From NCBI GenBank assembly GCA_002221725.1, contig NJFT01000110.1, positions 1-64,000 of the forward strand: a stretch of 64,000 nucleotides of DNA, written 5' to 3'. The stretch comes from Scedosporium boydii (taxonomy: Eukaryota > Ascomycota > Sordariomycetes > Microascales > Microascaceae). Shown piece by piece: positions 43,131-54,851 of the stretch (positions are counted from its first letter, which is position 1; each line of letters opens with the position of its first letter). The translations under genes and the position numbers were made by a program. The notes beneath the pieces were generated by a model. The model did not search any database and was not told the origin of the DNA. It saw only the letters and a list, made by a program, of their open reading frames with translations.

Positions 43131-45811
43131 ATGTCGATACGGCCCCTCCCTGCCCATGTCGCTGAAAAGATCAAGTCCTCCGTCCTCATCACCTCCCTAA
43201 ACGATGTGGTTTCTGGTCTCGTGAAGAACTCACTCGACGCGGACGCCACCTCCATCAACGTCTCCGTCGACTACGCCAAAGCCACCTGTTTGGTCGAGGA
43301 CAATGGCGTCGGTATCCCGCCCCAGGAGTTTCGTCCAGACGGCGGTTTGGGGAAACCCCACCGTATGTGCTCATGTTTTCTTGTCTTTCAGGTAGTACGT
43401 AGGCTCACGCGGGATGTTATATAGATACCTCGAAGCTGGACAGTAAAACTGAATGCCATGGTGCGAATGGTGACTTCCTAGCTGCCGTGGCGGCTCTGTC
43501 ACTCTTAACCATTACTTCCCATCACCACCAACACCACTCTCATAACTGTGTCAGCTTTCACAATTCAACAGTGCTGTTTCGGAATACCCCCGCAACGCCA
43601 GAGCAGAGGCTCCTAACCTTCAGCCATGGTACTCGGGTTTCCGTACGCGACTTATTTGGGTCCATGCCTGTGCGTGTCAAGCAGCGACCCGCTCTAGGAG
43701 ACCGCACGGCTATCGAGAAGGAGTGGCGTCGCTTGCTGAGCGACGTTGTCGGGCTGCTTCTGGCATGGCGTAACCCCGTCTCGATATATATCAAGGAGCT
43801 CGGTTCCGGCCTCGAAGTACGCTTTCGTCCTCCACAGGTATCTAGCACGAGGGCTCCTCCGGGATCCAGCGGGACCGACATCGATATGGTCTCTAAGGTT
43901 TCGCGCTGCCTGACCCAAGCTGGCCTAGCCGACGTTACCGACGCCGGTTCGTGGGACCAAGTGAGCGCGTCGTGGGGAGGCTTTTCCGTCCGGGGATGGA
44001 TTTCCCTGAATCCCGTCGCCTCTCGACGGGCGCAGTTCATCTCCCTCGGCGTCTTGCCCATCCCCGGCGAACTTGCAACTAGCGTTCTCTATGAAGTGAA
44101 CCGAGTCTTTGCGAATTCATCCTTTGCGCTATTAGCCGATGAACCGGACGAAAACGATACGTCGAAACGGCCAGGGTCAAAGAACAGCGTCACTGCGAGC
44201 CAGAAGCCGAAGCGGAGCGTCGACCGGTTCCCCATGTTCTTCTTCCAGACGTACTTCGACACCAAATCCAGCATAGCGCGTTCCACCATTGATAATTTCA
44301 TCAACCATAGTGCCGGCATCGAGTCGGTTATTCAGGTGCTCAAACTTGCTTCCTACGAGTTCCTCAAGAAACACCATTTCAACCCTCGCCAAGACCACTC
44401 CGTCTCCTTTGAGAGTCCGGGGTCTCGTCAGGATCGCGAAGACACCCCCCTCCCATCTACCAGCCGCTCACACCTAAGCGCGGCGCCAACAAGGAACTCA
44501 AGAAAAAGGAAGGCGCCTACAAGCCGCACCGCGTCGCCTTCTCCGTTTGACGGCTGGAGCCGAGTTAAGTCAGGAAAGCCTCCAGGTAAGCTGACCGCGG
44601 CCCGGGCCCATGCGGCCAAAGAACGTGAGAAGAACGATGCTCCCCTTTCCAGCGCTCCGCTCTTGGCCAAATCCGGACACTTTCTTCGGGCCCCATTTCC
44701 CGATGCCGCGACTCCGGAACGATCATCCGACAATATTGCTGGTTCAAGGACGAATAGAGAGAATACCCAGGATCAGGATAGTGAGTCCAGTGACTGGATA
44801 GACAAAATCCTGAGAAACTGGAAAAACCCCGTCTTCGAACCCACCGAACCACCCATCCCCCGGTCCTACAACGAAGACGATCCCACCGGAACCAAACCAA
44901 GCCAAGCCACCTGCGGCCCCGGGCTCCCATCCATCCCCCTCCAAAGCCACGTTTCCAGGGATAGCCTAAGAAAGGCCCAAGTCATATCCCAAGTCGACAA
45001 AAAGTTCATCCTCGCCCGAATACCCTCCTCCTCCTCCTCACCCTCTTCCTCCTCGATTCTCCTGCTTATAGACCAACACGCCGCCGACGAACGCATCCGT
45101 CTCGAAGCCCTCACAAGCACCTACTTCCCCCGCTCCCCCTCGCAGCTCACCACCGCGAACGCGGACCCCCTCCCTACCCCAATCCAATTCGAGGTCCCCC
45201 GCCGCGAGGGCAAGCTCCTCCAGCACTTCCGGGGACACCTGACCCACTGGGGGATCCTCTACAACGTCGACCTGTCCGCCACTTCTCCCGCAGACCCCGA
45301 AGCCAAGATCACCGTCCTCGCTCTGCCGCCCGGAATCATCGAACGGTGCCGCCAGGAACCGCGTCTCCTCATCGATTTACTCCGCGCCGAAATCTGGAAG
45401 CTGGACGATCGCCCGCCTCCACCACCTCCGACGCATCGGAGGGCGGGGGTCGAGGGTCAGAACGAATGGGTTTCCATGTTTGGGTCGTGTCCGCGCGGGA
45501 TCATGGACTTGTTGAATTCCAGAGCCTGTAGAAGTATGTTCTCACCCCCCTCCCCCCATTTTTATTTTTATTTTTACCTTTTTCGCCTTGCTAACTGAGA
45601 ATTCAAAGGTGCAATAATGTTCAATGACCCCCTCACAAACGAGCAGTGCGAGACTCTCATCGCCAAGCTGGCGGACTGCGCTTTTCCTTTCCAGTGCGCT
45701 CATGGCCGGCCGTCCATGGTTCCCATCCTCGACCTCGGGGGCTTTCAGGGGTCATCCGCGGCGTTTGATGGGCCTGAGGTGTCGTGGAAGGAATGGCTGG
45801 CGAATGGGTGA
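43131..45811 (+). CDS. MLH3: MLH3, MutL-type mismatch repair and meiotic crossover endonuclease
   Basis: Three exons, 43131-43362, 43425-45533 and 45609-45811, give 847 aa. Introns are 62 and 75 nt. The GHKL ATPase N-terminus shows VVSGLVKNSLDADAT, VEDNGVGIPP and GLGKPHHTSKLD, then HGTRVSVRDLFGSMPVRVKQR. ATPase motif III is divergent (HGANGDFLAAV instead of the usual GFRGEAL). The C-terminal endonuclease motif DQHAADERIRLE fits DQHA-x2-E-x4-E, and the last exon carries ACRSAIMFNDPL and CAFPFQCAHGRPSMVPI, the MLH3-type metal-site and C-terminal motifs. MLH3 works with MLH1 as a nicking endonuclease in mismatch repair and in resolving meiotic crossovers. A disordered Ser/Pro/Arg linker separates the two halves. 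Codon splits at both introns restore HHTSK and CRSAIMF. Confidence 0.92.
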
Positions 45812-46618
45812 TAGGCGAAGAAAACACCGTGCTCGCCAAGAAAGGCCCGCCGCATGTTTTCCTGACATCACTCGGCCGACTCCGTTCCATTCCACCTCGC
45901 TTCGATGCTTCATATACGACATCCACGACAGGATATTATATACCCTCTAGAATAGCTACGAATACCATGAAATGAAATGACTCAATGATAATTGTCCCTT
46001 TAGGGGATCTATTCCTCTACATGCGAACCCTGCCGGTATTTCCCAGCTTCCTGTGATATGAACCCACACCCCCATGGACATGCCCATCCGTAGAACAAGA
46101 AACCTCTAATTGGCCGTGACATGATGCCTTCCTCCCCTAATTATTACCCTTGCACGGTTCCATGATTACCTCCCACGAGAAACCACAACGACCACCAAAC
46201 GGTAATGACATATATACATGTATGCGGGCAAATCAACAGAGGGCCAAATCCAGTCCTGGGCCTTCTTTTTATATAGGCTTGCAAAGGGGAGAGGAAAGAA
46301 AGGGGGAATGGGCAAAAGTTTTCAATGCAAGCGCGAGGACAAAAAAAGGGGAAAGAAACGAAAAACGGAGGAAGAAAAAAAGATTAGAAAAAACAAAATG
46401 CTATGCAATTGGGGTCTTGATATCTTTCATGTTCGCGTCGCGCCAACCATCCGGGGCCCATTATCTGACCATTAGTCGAACCAATATGTATGGAGTGCAG
46501 GATGCATTCAACAAAGAAACAAACATCAGCGGCTTCTGCTGGAATTAGATTAAGGGTTTGGGTGCGCACAATAGTAGGGTCAAGGGCGAGAACGGTAGCG
46601 GACCAGAGCTACCGCCCG
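45812..46618. other. Convergent 3' region
   Basis: Spacer between the MLH3 stop and the stop of the convergent Zn2Cys6 gene. It is A-rich around 46330-46400. No gene is seen. Confidence 0.5.
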
Positions 46619-49600
46619 TTAGTTGTTACCACCACCACCGCTGCCGCCCCCTCCTCCGCCTCCCCCTCCTCCCATACCAGTCCCGTCAAAGATGTTCATC
46701 ACGGGTAGATACTCTAGCCATGACGGCATCATCTCGTTCTGGAGACCCAAGGCATTGATGTCAATATCTTGACTGTCAAATGTAATGACATCGGAAACGT
46801 GACCGGTATTGTCTGCCATATATCCCATGTTCCCACCATGATATCCTGCAGGGCCAACCGGACCTGGATTGCCGTATGGCACTTGTCCGGGCATATTCGA
46901 AGCTGCGCCACTCGGGTTCGCACCCATGGCGTGCTGCTGCTGCTGCTGCTGCCGTTGGAGATGCTGTTGCTGGTGACGCTGGTGTTGCTCGACCATGGTG
47001 GCAATGGGCGAGCTTTGCATAACAGATGGATCGTAGGCGGAGGAGTGGGAAGGCGGCGTATAGGTTTGATGCGGCATTGCTCTGAGAATATTCATCTTGG
47101 GAGTCTGGTCTACTGAAGGAGGCGGTGTGGTTATATCGTCTGGGGGGATCGCGTGACCCTCAAAGTGCCTCATTCCCTTCGTAGGGGTCTGGAGGTTAGG
47201 AATTGCTGGCGCCGAGTGTTGTCGACGGGGTTTTGCAGGGTGCGGAGATCGGCGGATGGCCGAGGTAGTCGGTTGAGGATATGCTGGAGGGAACATGGAC
47301 GGCGCTTGCGGCACACTTTGGCGAATGGGGTCGTATACCATGTTTCCTGGAGGAGTGTCCGCAGTTTTCCCATCACCAGACGTTTGTCCCTCCTGGGACT
47401 GGGCTGGTTGATGAGACGGAGCCGCACCGCCTGCCATGCTCTGGTACATAAGAGTGAGGTTCGAACTGGGCGAGTTGCTTGTGCCCGTCAGCGACCAGGC
47501 GATGGGCGGAGCGGTAGGGGATGCGGGATGCTCAAAAGCCGGAAACCGGCTCATTGAACCGCGCCGCATGGGCTTTGTACTCTCGTACTCCTCGTGGGTA
47601 TAAGTCTCAACGTCCCAGATGCCTTCCGATTTTTGATCTAGCGCCGTCAGAATGTACTTCACACCACCCCAGTACGTATGGAGCTCGACCAGGGACTTGT
47701 AGCAGCTCTGGTAATTCTGGTTGGCTGCCGCCGCCAGGAGCGAGTGCTTGTTGGAAATTCGAGAGCTTGCCTGCCCGCCCTTCGCCTGCTTACTTCCAGA
47801 GGGGCTCGCCTTTGGATCTGGCAATCCAGAGGTCTCTGGTGCGTCTGGTCTTGAAGCCTTGGCGACCGAGTCCATCAGGAACGCACAAGCAGCAATGTAC
47901 ATAGGCTGGGACGTGAATGGGTTGCCGATGAAACTCTTGGCACCGATAAGCTCTGCGAATGACAAGATGTCTGCGATGGTCTTGGCACTCGACATGGAAA
48001 GCTCTCGACTATTGGGCAAGAGTTGATGTGTGCGGCTGAGTCCACCAAAAGGTGCCAGGAGGGTAGGTTGGTGGAGAATAACGATTAAAGCGTGGAACCA
48101 AAAGTGCAGGAGGATGAACGTTGTGCCTTGGCCAGCATTCACGTAAGTCCTGAAGTTGCCGGCATTGAACTCTAGTCGCTGATCGAGAGCTTGGTGCTGC
48201 TTGGTGAGTTGAGTCTCCATCTCGGCTAGTTTCTTCCATTTCTCGTTGGTGAGATCTTTGGCGTTTCGAATGTTGTTCAGAACGTCCGATACTCGTCCGT
48301 AGAGATGAATAATCCTCACAAAGTGAGGGTATGGGTCGGGCCATCCAGTGGCCGGGTCAATAAGTGGTTCCGGTAACGAAAGCTCGAAGTCATCATCCCT
48401 AAAAGTAACAGGTCGTCCGGTTCCAGAAGATATAACTCTATCAAGAGTGAAGACGGCCCAGAACGTATCGATGCGCTCCTGTTCCACTTCTTTCTGTTCA
48501 ATTGGACTGAGGTCACCCGCTGGCGAACTCGCTTCAATATCGCCCTCATCACCGGTGTCTATGTCCGTGGCCGTGGATGGGCGGTTCCAATTCCTCGTAT
48601 ACCAAGGGTCTTTCTCGCCTTGGTACTTAACTCCCACCACTTTCTGGAGACCCAGATCGACCGCCATCCTGATGGCAAGACCGAGGTACATCCAAAGGGC
48701 ACTGTCTTGATTCGCGCCAAACCCTTCGTACGCCATTAGCAGGCAAGCCTGAACTGCTCCAACAGACGGGCACGGAAAAGTGTCGACGGTAACAGCTTTT
48801 GCCCTTTGCGCGTAGAATTGGCCAAACTCAGACTTGGCAAGCCCACGGCTCTCGAGTCGGGTAAAAACAGGAGAGTCGGAAAACCTAGCAGCCAGAGCAC
48901 ATACGGCCTCGACCAAGATCGGCTCCACCCTCTTCTCCTTTACCAAATCATAGAACCTTTCTCTTTTTAAGAAAGGATAATTACATCCCAGGTGGATGAA
49001 AAACGTATCAACGAGATCCAGAATCAATGTGTGAACAGGCGCAGGATTGTTTGGGTCGTACACGGGAAAATCCGCCGAGATGGAATCATCTGGGTCCGTC
49101 AGTTGGAGCGAGCTTGGAACCGAAGTGTTTCCGCCGGTCGGGTTCGGTGATACAACCGGCAAGAAACCAGGCATAGTATTGCTTTGGCGGCGATTCTTGA
49201 CCGAGACCACCATCTGCTTGAAGCCCGGAACGATGGCTGTGGGTCCGAAGTATCGGAAGTATGGAACTCGGCGGACCTCGGGCTGATGTTCAGTCGGCAA
49301 CGCTGAAGCGAAATTAATTGCTTGGTTACGCCGCCTGGGATCGGACCGCTCGCTTGGGCTATTAATAGTGTGTCGGCGCGCAAGAACGGCACCTCTCGGC
49401 AGCGCACTTTCTAGACTCCGTCTCCGACCGGGTCCACCAGCTGGAGATAATACCTGCTGCGCCGCACTAAGTTTGGATTTTGAGTGGCGGCGCTCGTCAT
49501 CGTGTTCGTCGTCAAAGTCATTATCGTCAAGGGCGGTGAAGTCGGTCGAACTACCTCTGCGCCCCTCCCCGGGCGCCCCGGAATCTTTCTTTTTCTCAAC

Positions 49601-49927
49601 AATATCGCTGTAGCCTTGGCAGGTGTGCCCGTTTTTGGTACAAGTGGAGCAAAATGGACGTTCGCCAGCACATCTCGTTTTTCGCCTTCGACATGTTAGA
49701 CAACTACATCGCCCCGACCGAACAATCGACTATGTTAGTGGGACGGAATCGCTCTACATCTTGGTCTGGCCATTCACCGATGAAGTATTGTATTCGAATG
49801 CCTCGAAAATGGGTCAAGACACTCACGCAGCATTTATTCGCCTCCGCTTCGACGGAGGCTGGCCTTGGTTGTGGACAAAGCGAATCTGCCTCGGCGGCGG
49901 GATCACACCGTTCATCATGGCTGCCAT
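46619..49927 (-). CDS. Zn2Cys6 transcription factor with fungal MHR domain (1)
   Basis: Two exons, 49927-49827 and 49703-46619, give 1061 aa. The 123-nt intron (donor GTGAGT, acceptor TGTAG) splits the alanine codon just before the first zinc-binding Cys. The spliced cluster CLTCRRRKTRCAGERPFCST continues to two more Cys, fitting C-x2-C-x6-C-x6-C-x2-C-x6-C at residues 35-62. It follows the basic stretch PPSKRRRINAA. A VPYFRYFGPTAIVPGFKQM segment precedes the regulatory domain of about residues 250-600, with FFIHLGCNYPFLKRERFY, AIRMAVDLGLQ and DTFWAVFTLDRVISSGTGRP, characteristic of the 'fungal_trans' family. The C-terminus has a poly-Gln run, SWLEYLPVMNIF and a 10-Gly tract. It is a nuclear DNA-binding regulator; targets are unknown. 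Confidence 0.88.
49704..49826 (-). other. Intron at the edge of the zinc cluster
   Basis: A 123-nt intron whose removal joins INA to ACLTC and completes the first CxxC. Without it, the cluster lacks its basic upstream region and start codon. Confidence 0.75.
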
Positions 49928-52900
49928 CTTGTCCAACTAAGAGTAGACCATGATGGCGCCGACCGAGAGAAGGGAAGATGTGCCAGAGTGGTGCGGGTGC
50001 TGGTAAAGTTGGACCGGGGATGCTGGAGATTGGTGGGGTAAGGGACAGACTAAGTGCTGGGAATTGGGGAGGGCCGGTCTGGGTTGTCTGGTGTCTTCGA
50101 GGAGGGTTGCGGAGATTCAAGAATGAATTAGATATCGCGACTTTCCATAAAAGCGAACGACGATGCGGGCAACGAACGGTATAGTTTTGTGAGGAACCAG
50201 TAGGATGAATTCAGAGAAGCGTAGTTCAGATGAAAAGGAAGAAAAGAAAAGAGAGAACGAGGATGAATCGCAGCTGGGGAAGAAAGCAAGACGATCAGTG
50301 GCGGCGACCGGGGGCAGAAAGAGAGAGAGAGTACTTCGTATGGGCCACAATGATGGGGGCAACTTGCAAGTCCCTCTTACTTTGGACAGGGTACAGGAGA
50401 GGACAGGACAGGACGGCGGCACCTGCGGACATGGTGGGCAAAGCGACAGAACAAGGAACAAAGTACGAAAGTCGAGTCGTGGAATAGGCAAGAGCCGGGG
50501 GGGTCTCGATGGATGCTGACAGGGGTCCCGTGTCCCCACTAATACTAGTAACCGGCTTGTCAAGACAGATCAATTGGCAGGTGCTGTCGAGGCGGCATGG
50601 ATCTCTCATGCTGAGGTATACAATTGTAGGGAAGGGAGCGATGGAAGAACCACAGGAGAGGAGTACATCAAGGAACCAAGGGTGGGCGTGAACATTCCGG
50701 AGCATCGCATCATTGATCAATGGTATTAATGGGAATGGATTTAAGCTTGTTAGGCCAGGCCAACTATTGGGGGCATGAAAGGTAACATTGAATATTAAGC
50801 TTTGAACCAGGCCAGGCCATGACAGGGCAGAAAGGGAGGAGTGAGGGCGGCACAATCCTGAACTGGGCCAGCACCAGAGGGTCGAGGCTGCGGCATCCGA
50901 CTCGAACTTGTAACAGTTCTATGGGAACACTTGTCTGAAGATACATTATGTATCTCTGTTATTGAATGTCTCTACTTCCTTCACGCCAATTAGTTGCGGA
51001 AAGAGCAGCCATGACTGAGGGACGGGTAGGCGCAAATCCCTGTCTGAGGATTGATAAGGAAGGAAATACTTCATCCTTCATCAGACGTAATGTCCCCGGA
51101 TACTGGGAAGTACACATCAAGACCCAGTACACTGTACGAGGTCGCTGCACAGCCATACCTCCCGCTAGCTCCTTGGCTGGGCCTCGAGGTGTTAATGCAG
51201 AAGCAGACTGTCGATGGCGTGGCTAAGGTGACGGGGACGGAGACGGGGACGGGGCAGGGGACCCGGCGACCGTCCCATAAAAGATGGGTACATGCTAGGT
51301 GAGATGCGGACAGACAAGCCATGGCGGGATAGACAGGCCGGGGTGTGCAGGCAAGAAAAGATTGACGACTTGGCGGAACGAGGTGGGGTGTGTGGGATGA
51401 AGAATCGAGGTTCGTACAGACACTAAGAGCTCCTTGGAGGAGAGAGCGCCCGTCAAGGGAAAATGCATGCTAAGAGTAATGCAGCAGACCCTTGCCCGCC
51501 CCAACAACAATTCACCAGCCAATTGGTGACAGCTTGGGCGGGAAGCACTTGCTGACTCAACTCAATAAAGCATCCTCGAGATCGGACAAGCGTCGCAGAA
51601 ATCTGGGGTCTTCGCGGTTTACATTGAGTAGGGTTTCTTTTGATCTCTTTGGTCACCGTTGATCGAAGGGTAAAGAACCGATCCAGGGGTGTTGGGGAAA
51701 GTCAAGGCACGGTATAGCTTGTTCGTGCGACAACGCGGCAAGCGGATAATAAGAATAAGACAGTGGGCATGTTTGAGCCGAGAACCAGCCTCTCAAGATG
51801 GGGGGCACGAGAACGGCGATCACCAACTAGTTGGGGCATCGAAAGGATCCGAGGGGCAGGTCTTGCTGGCACTCTTGACTGCTTCGGGGGTCATGCGTAG
51901 CCAGAATGGCTTGACAAAAGATTGGATAATCGAACTTCCGCTTCCGATCACTGTCCCAGCTCACCTCACCTGTCATCTTTTTTCACCTTCATCCGAACCA
52001 ATTCAGAGTCAAGATTTCACCTTGGAGTCGAGCAGGGGTTTCTTCTCAAGCATTCTCGAACGCATCCCGCTGGTTGGGAACGAGAGTTGCTTTGTTTTCC
52101 CGACCAGGCCTGGCCATCCAATTGGGGGTGCAGCGCATCGGCAGGGTTTTACTGGTATAACAACCCCACTATTAGTCCAATCGCCATGCTGGCTCGCTCT
52201 CCCAGGATCCAAGTTTGGGCAGCAGAATGATGGGTTGGTGGGGTTGCATGCACGCAAAAAGCTCCAGACAGGTCAAATCATCGCAATGCTGTACTTGTGT
52301 GGTTGCTTACAGGAACACACCGAGAATCTTTCCTTGTCAGGGAGACCCAATTGCGGGCCGATTCGTATCGCCTGGCCTTGCCCACATTTGCTCAAGAGTC
52401 CGTGATGGAGCCGGCTTGGACTCGGTGGGATGGCCAGATTTCGGAAATGCTTCGTAAAATGAACAGCCCAGGCGAAGCCCTCCCCTCCGAGCTCTGCCCC
52501 CAACGCTCAGTCTCTGGAACCTGGCCTTACATTGGTCTAGATCGCAATGCCTCTCAACCGGTCAGTCGCAGCTGTGGTGATTTCGCAAAGGAACCCTGGA
52601 AAAGTGGTTAAGCTTGCAGCTCGGCAAATGTGTCCGCCATCCGGAAAGGCGCTAACTCTGCAGCACCCCGCGCGGTCCGGTGCCGCAAGATGACGCGGAG
52701 TGGTTTGTTGTGGTACTTCGTATAGTGATGCCGTTGATCGATGATCGAGGCGTTGGGCGAGGGGAGCCAGCGAGGCCTGTGCCCTGGTTGTTGTTAGTAC
52801 CATGCCTCCTGTCCCAAATTGTAAATGGGGGCTTTGCAGTGCATCACTGCGGCATTTCCCAATATTTCACACACCTCATGCAGTGGTGCAGTGGTCGCAT

Positions 52901-54851
52901 TTCAATCCACGGAACGGATCTCAGTCCCATTGAAGGCTGGGATTGGTGATGTGAGGAGAGCTGAGAGTTGCAACATCCAGTCGCTGGTTGTCTCCGGGAA
53001 TTACGTTCATAGCTCCGAATGCCTGGCACAGCCGTACAACACCCCAGCTCGCTACATTACCACGTTCGCCAGACATGTGTCCTAATACTCCATCGTGGAG
53101 TGGAAGCTGGGACCTGCACTCAACTCTAGACTTTGCACGAAGTAGTCGAAGTTGTCGTAAGTGGGTACTCACATGCCAACACATGCCAGCACATTGCCTG
53201 GCAAGGGAGACATAACCCTTCCTTCATTGTTCCTTCCGACTTACACCCTGACTCGCATCGACAGGTCCTTCCCGCTGTGCAACTTGTACGAAGTACCAGC
53301 CGTGTACCTGTGTAGTGTACTTACTCCAATGTCCACGATGCCAGGGTCCTTCCTACCCTGCATATTACGTGCGCGAACCGAGCGATGCTTCCGCGACGCC
53401 TCTGGGGAGGTTGGTATTTTGGTATTATGTAGGGACCCTTCGACAAACTTGTTGACCCAGGACAATCAACCGAGCTCTCTTTCCCTCTCCTAGCACTGGT
53501 TCTCGACCCCCTTCAACCTTGGATTCGGTAAAGTCTCGAGGTTTCTTCATCTTATTTGCATATGGGCAGGTCCCATCCAGCCTGGCGGATCAACATTGTG
53601 ACATCAGCGGCAGCGGAGCCCTGGTATGGATGAACGACCAAGACAAGATCCAGTCCCGCTTCCACGCCGGAGTTCAATGCTGTAATTGTGAGTTCTTCGA
53701 TCCATTGTCTTCACCCAAACCCCACCAGTTGGCGAGTCATCGCCGGCTCACGTCCGCGGTCCCGAACAACCCTCCCCCTTTTTACGTTTTGAGATCAATT
53801 CTAAAGCTATCAATTGATCAATGATACAGCTCTTGCCCATTCTACCTGCGCACCCCGTGAATTCCTCTGCCTTCCACTCGAGCCCGCAGTCCGCTGACAG
53901 CTCAGCACGAGACAGCACCCATCGCCGCCGGGCCACTTTCACGATTTCCTTCCGGACTCCTCCTCTACTTTCCCCAAAACGGCCGACCGAACAAGAAGTG
54001 AACGAGCTTTGCTATTACTTATAAAACTTAGGAACGCGAAGCTTTCGAGTTTCCAGTCTCAAGCTGGTCTGGCGCATAATAGCCTAAAACAAACCCCAAG
54101 GTCTTAACGTCTTACACCACACCCCCACCCCACGCGATCCTTCTCCAAATGGGTCACCGGCCACGTCGAGGGATTTGGGGAAAATGGGAAAATCCCCAAA
54201 CCTTGTTCGCCAGCGGCGTCCGGACCCCGTCGTCCCATGTTGCTTCAGTTTTTCCCTGTCCGGCCGGGGCTTCTTGGCCAGGCCCGGCCCGTGAGCTTCT
54301 GCAGGGCACTGTGTTGTTTGGGCTGATCTGACAACAAACCAAGAACCCCGTCGATCACTACGTGATGCGCGCGGATCTCGACGACTCCAGCGTTCCTTGC
54401 CCATGTTCTGGCTTTTTGAAACAGCAGTTGCATTTTGCCATGAGAAGCGAGAGGTATCAGCAATCCTCAGCTTCGATGATCTTGGAGTTGAATAATATTG
54501 ACTAGCCTAAAACTATACTGTGGACGCTAACAAGATTATAGACAAGAATAAAAATGACTCCAAGCTTCTGGCTGTTCTGTACGCCTCCATCAAAGATAAC
54601 GCCACCCACATCGCTGTTTGGGAATCAATAAAACGGAAAATCTCATCCTTCCGTGATCCGACGCCTAAGTCCTCCTAGCAGCCAACTCCAAATCGTATCA
54701 TCTCCCTCCCTAGTCCTTGTTAGAGCCCCAAGGTAGAGACCATCGAGGCAGACTTCGGGGAGGGGAGGGGAATAGTTCCCAATAAGAAAGGTCACGCATG
54801 CTTCCTTTTCCTCCGCGAGGCCGCCATCGATCCTACTCGAAAGCGGCCGTA
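49928..54851. other. Long upstream spacer of the first Zn2Cys6 gene
   Basis: About 4.9 kb between the start of one regulator gene and the stop of the next. It includes GTACTTCGTA at 50331-50340, GTACTTCGTAT at 52713-52723 and GTACGAAGTAC at 53286-53296. Open frames up to about 240 codons (for example 51689-52405) have no family motifs and look random. The part near 49928 must hold the regulator promoter. Confidence 0.45.

Noticed and set aside
51689..52405. 238-codon plus-strand frame
   Set aside because: No recognisable motif, irregular composition and no splice or promoter context; overlapping frames of similar quality exist.
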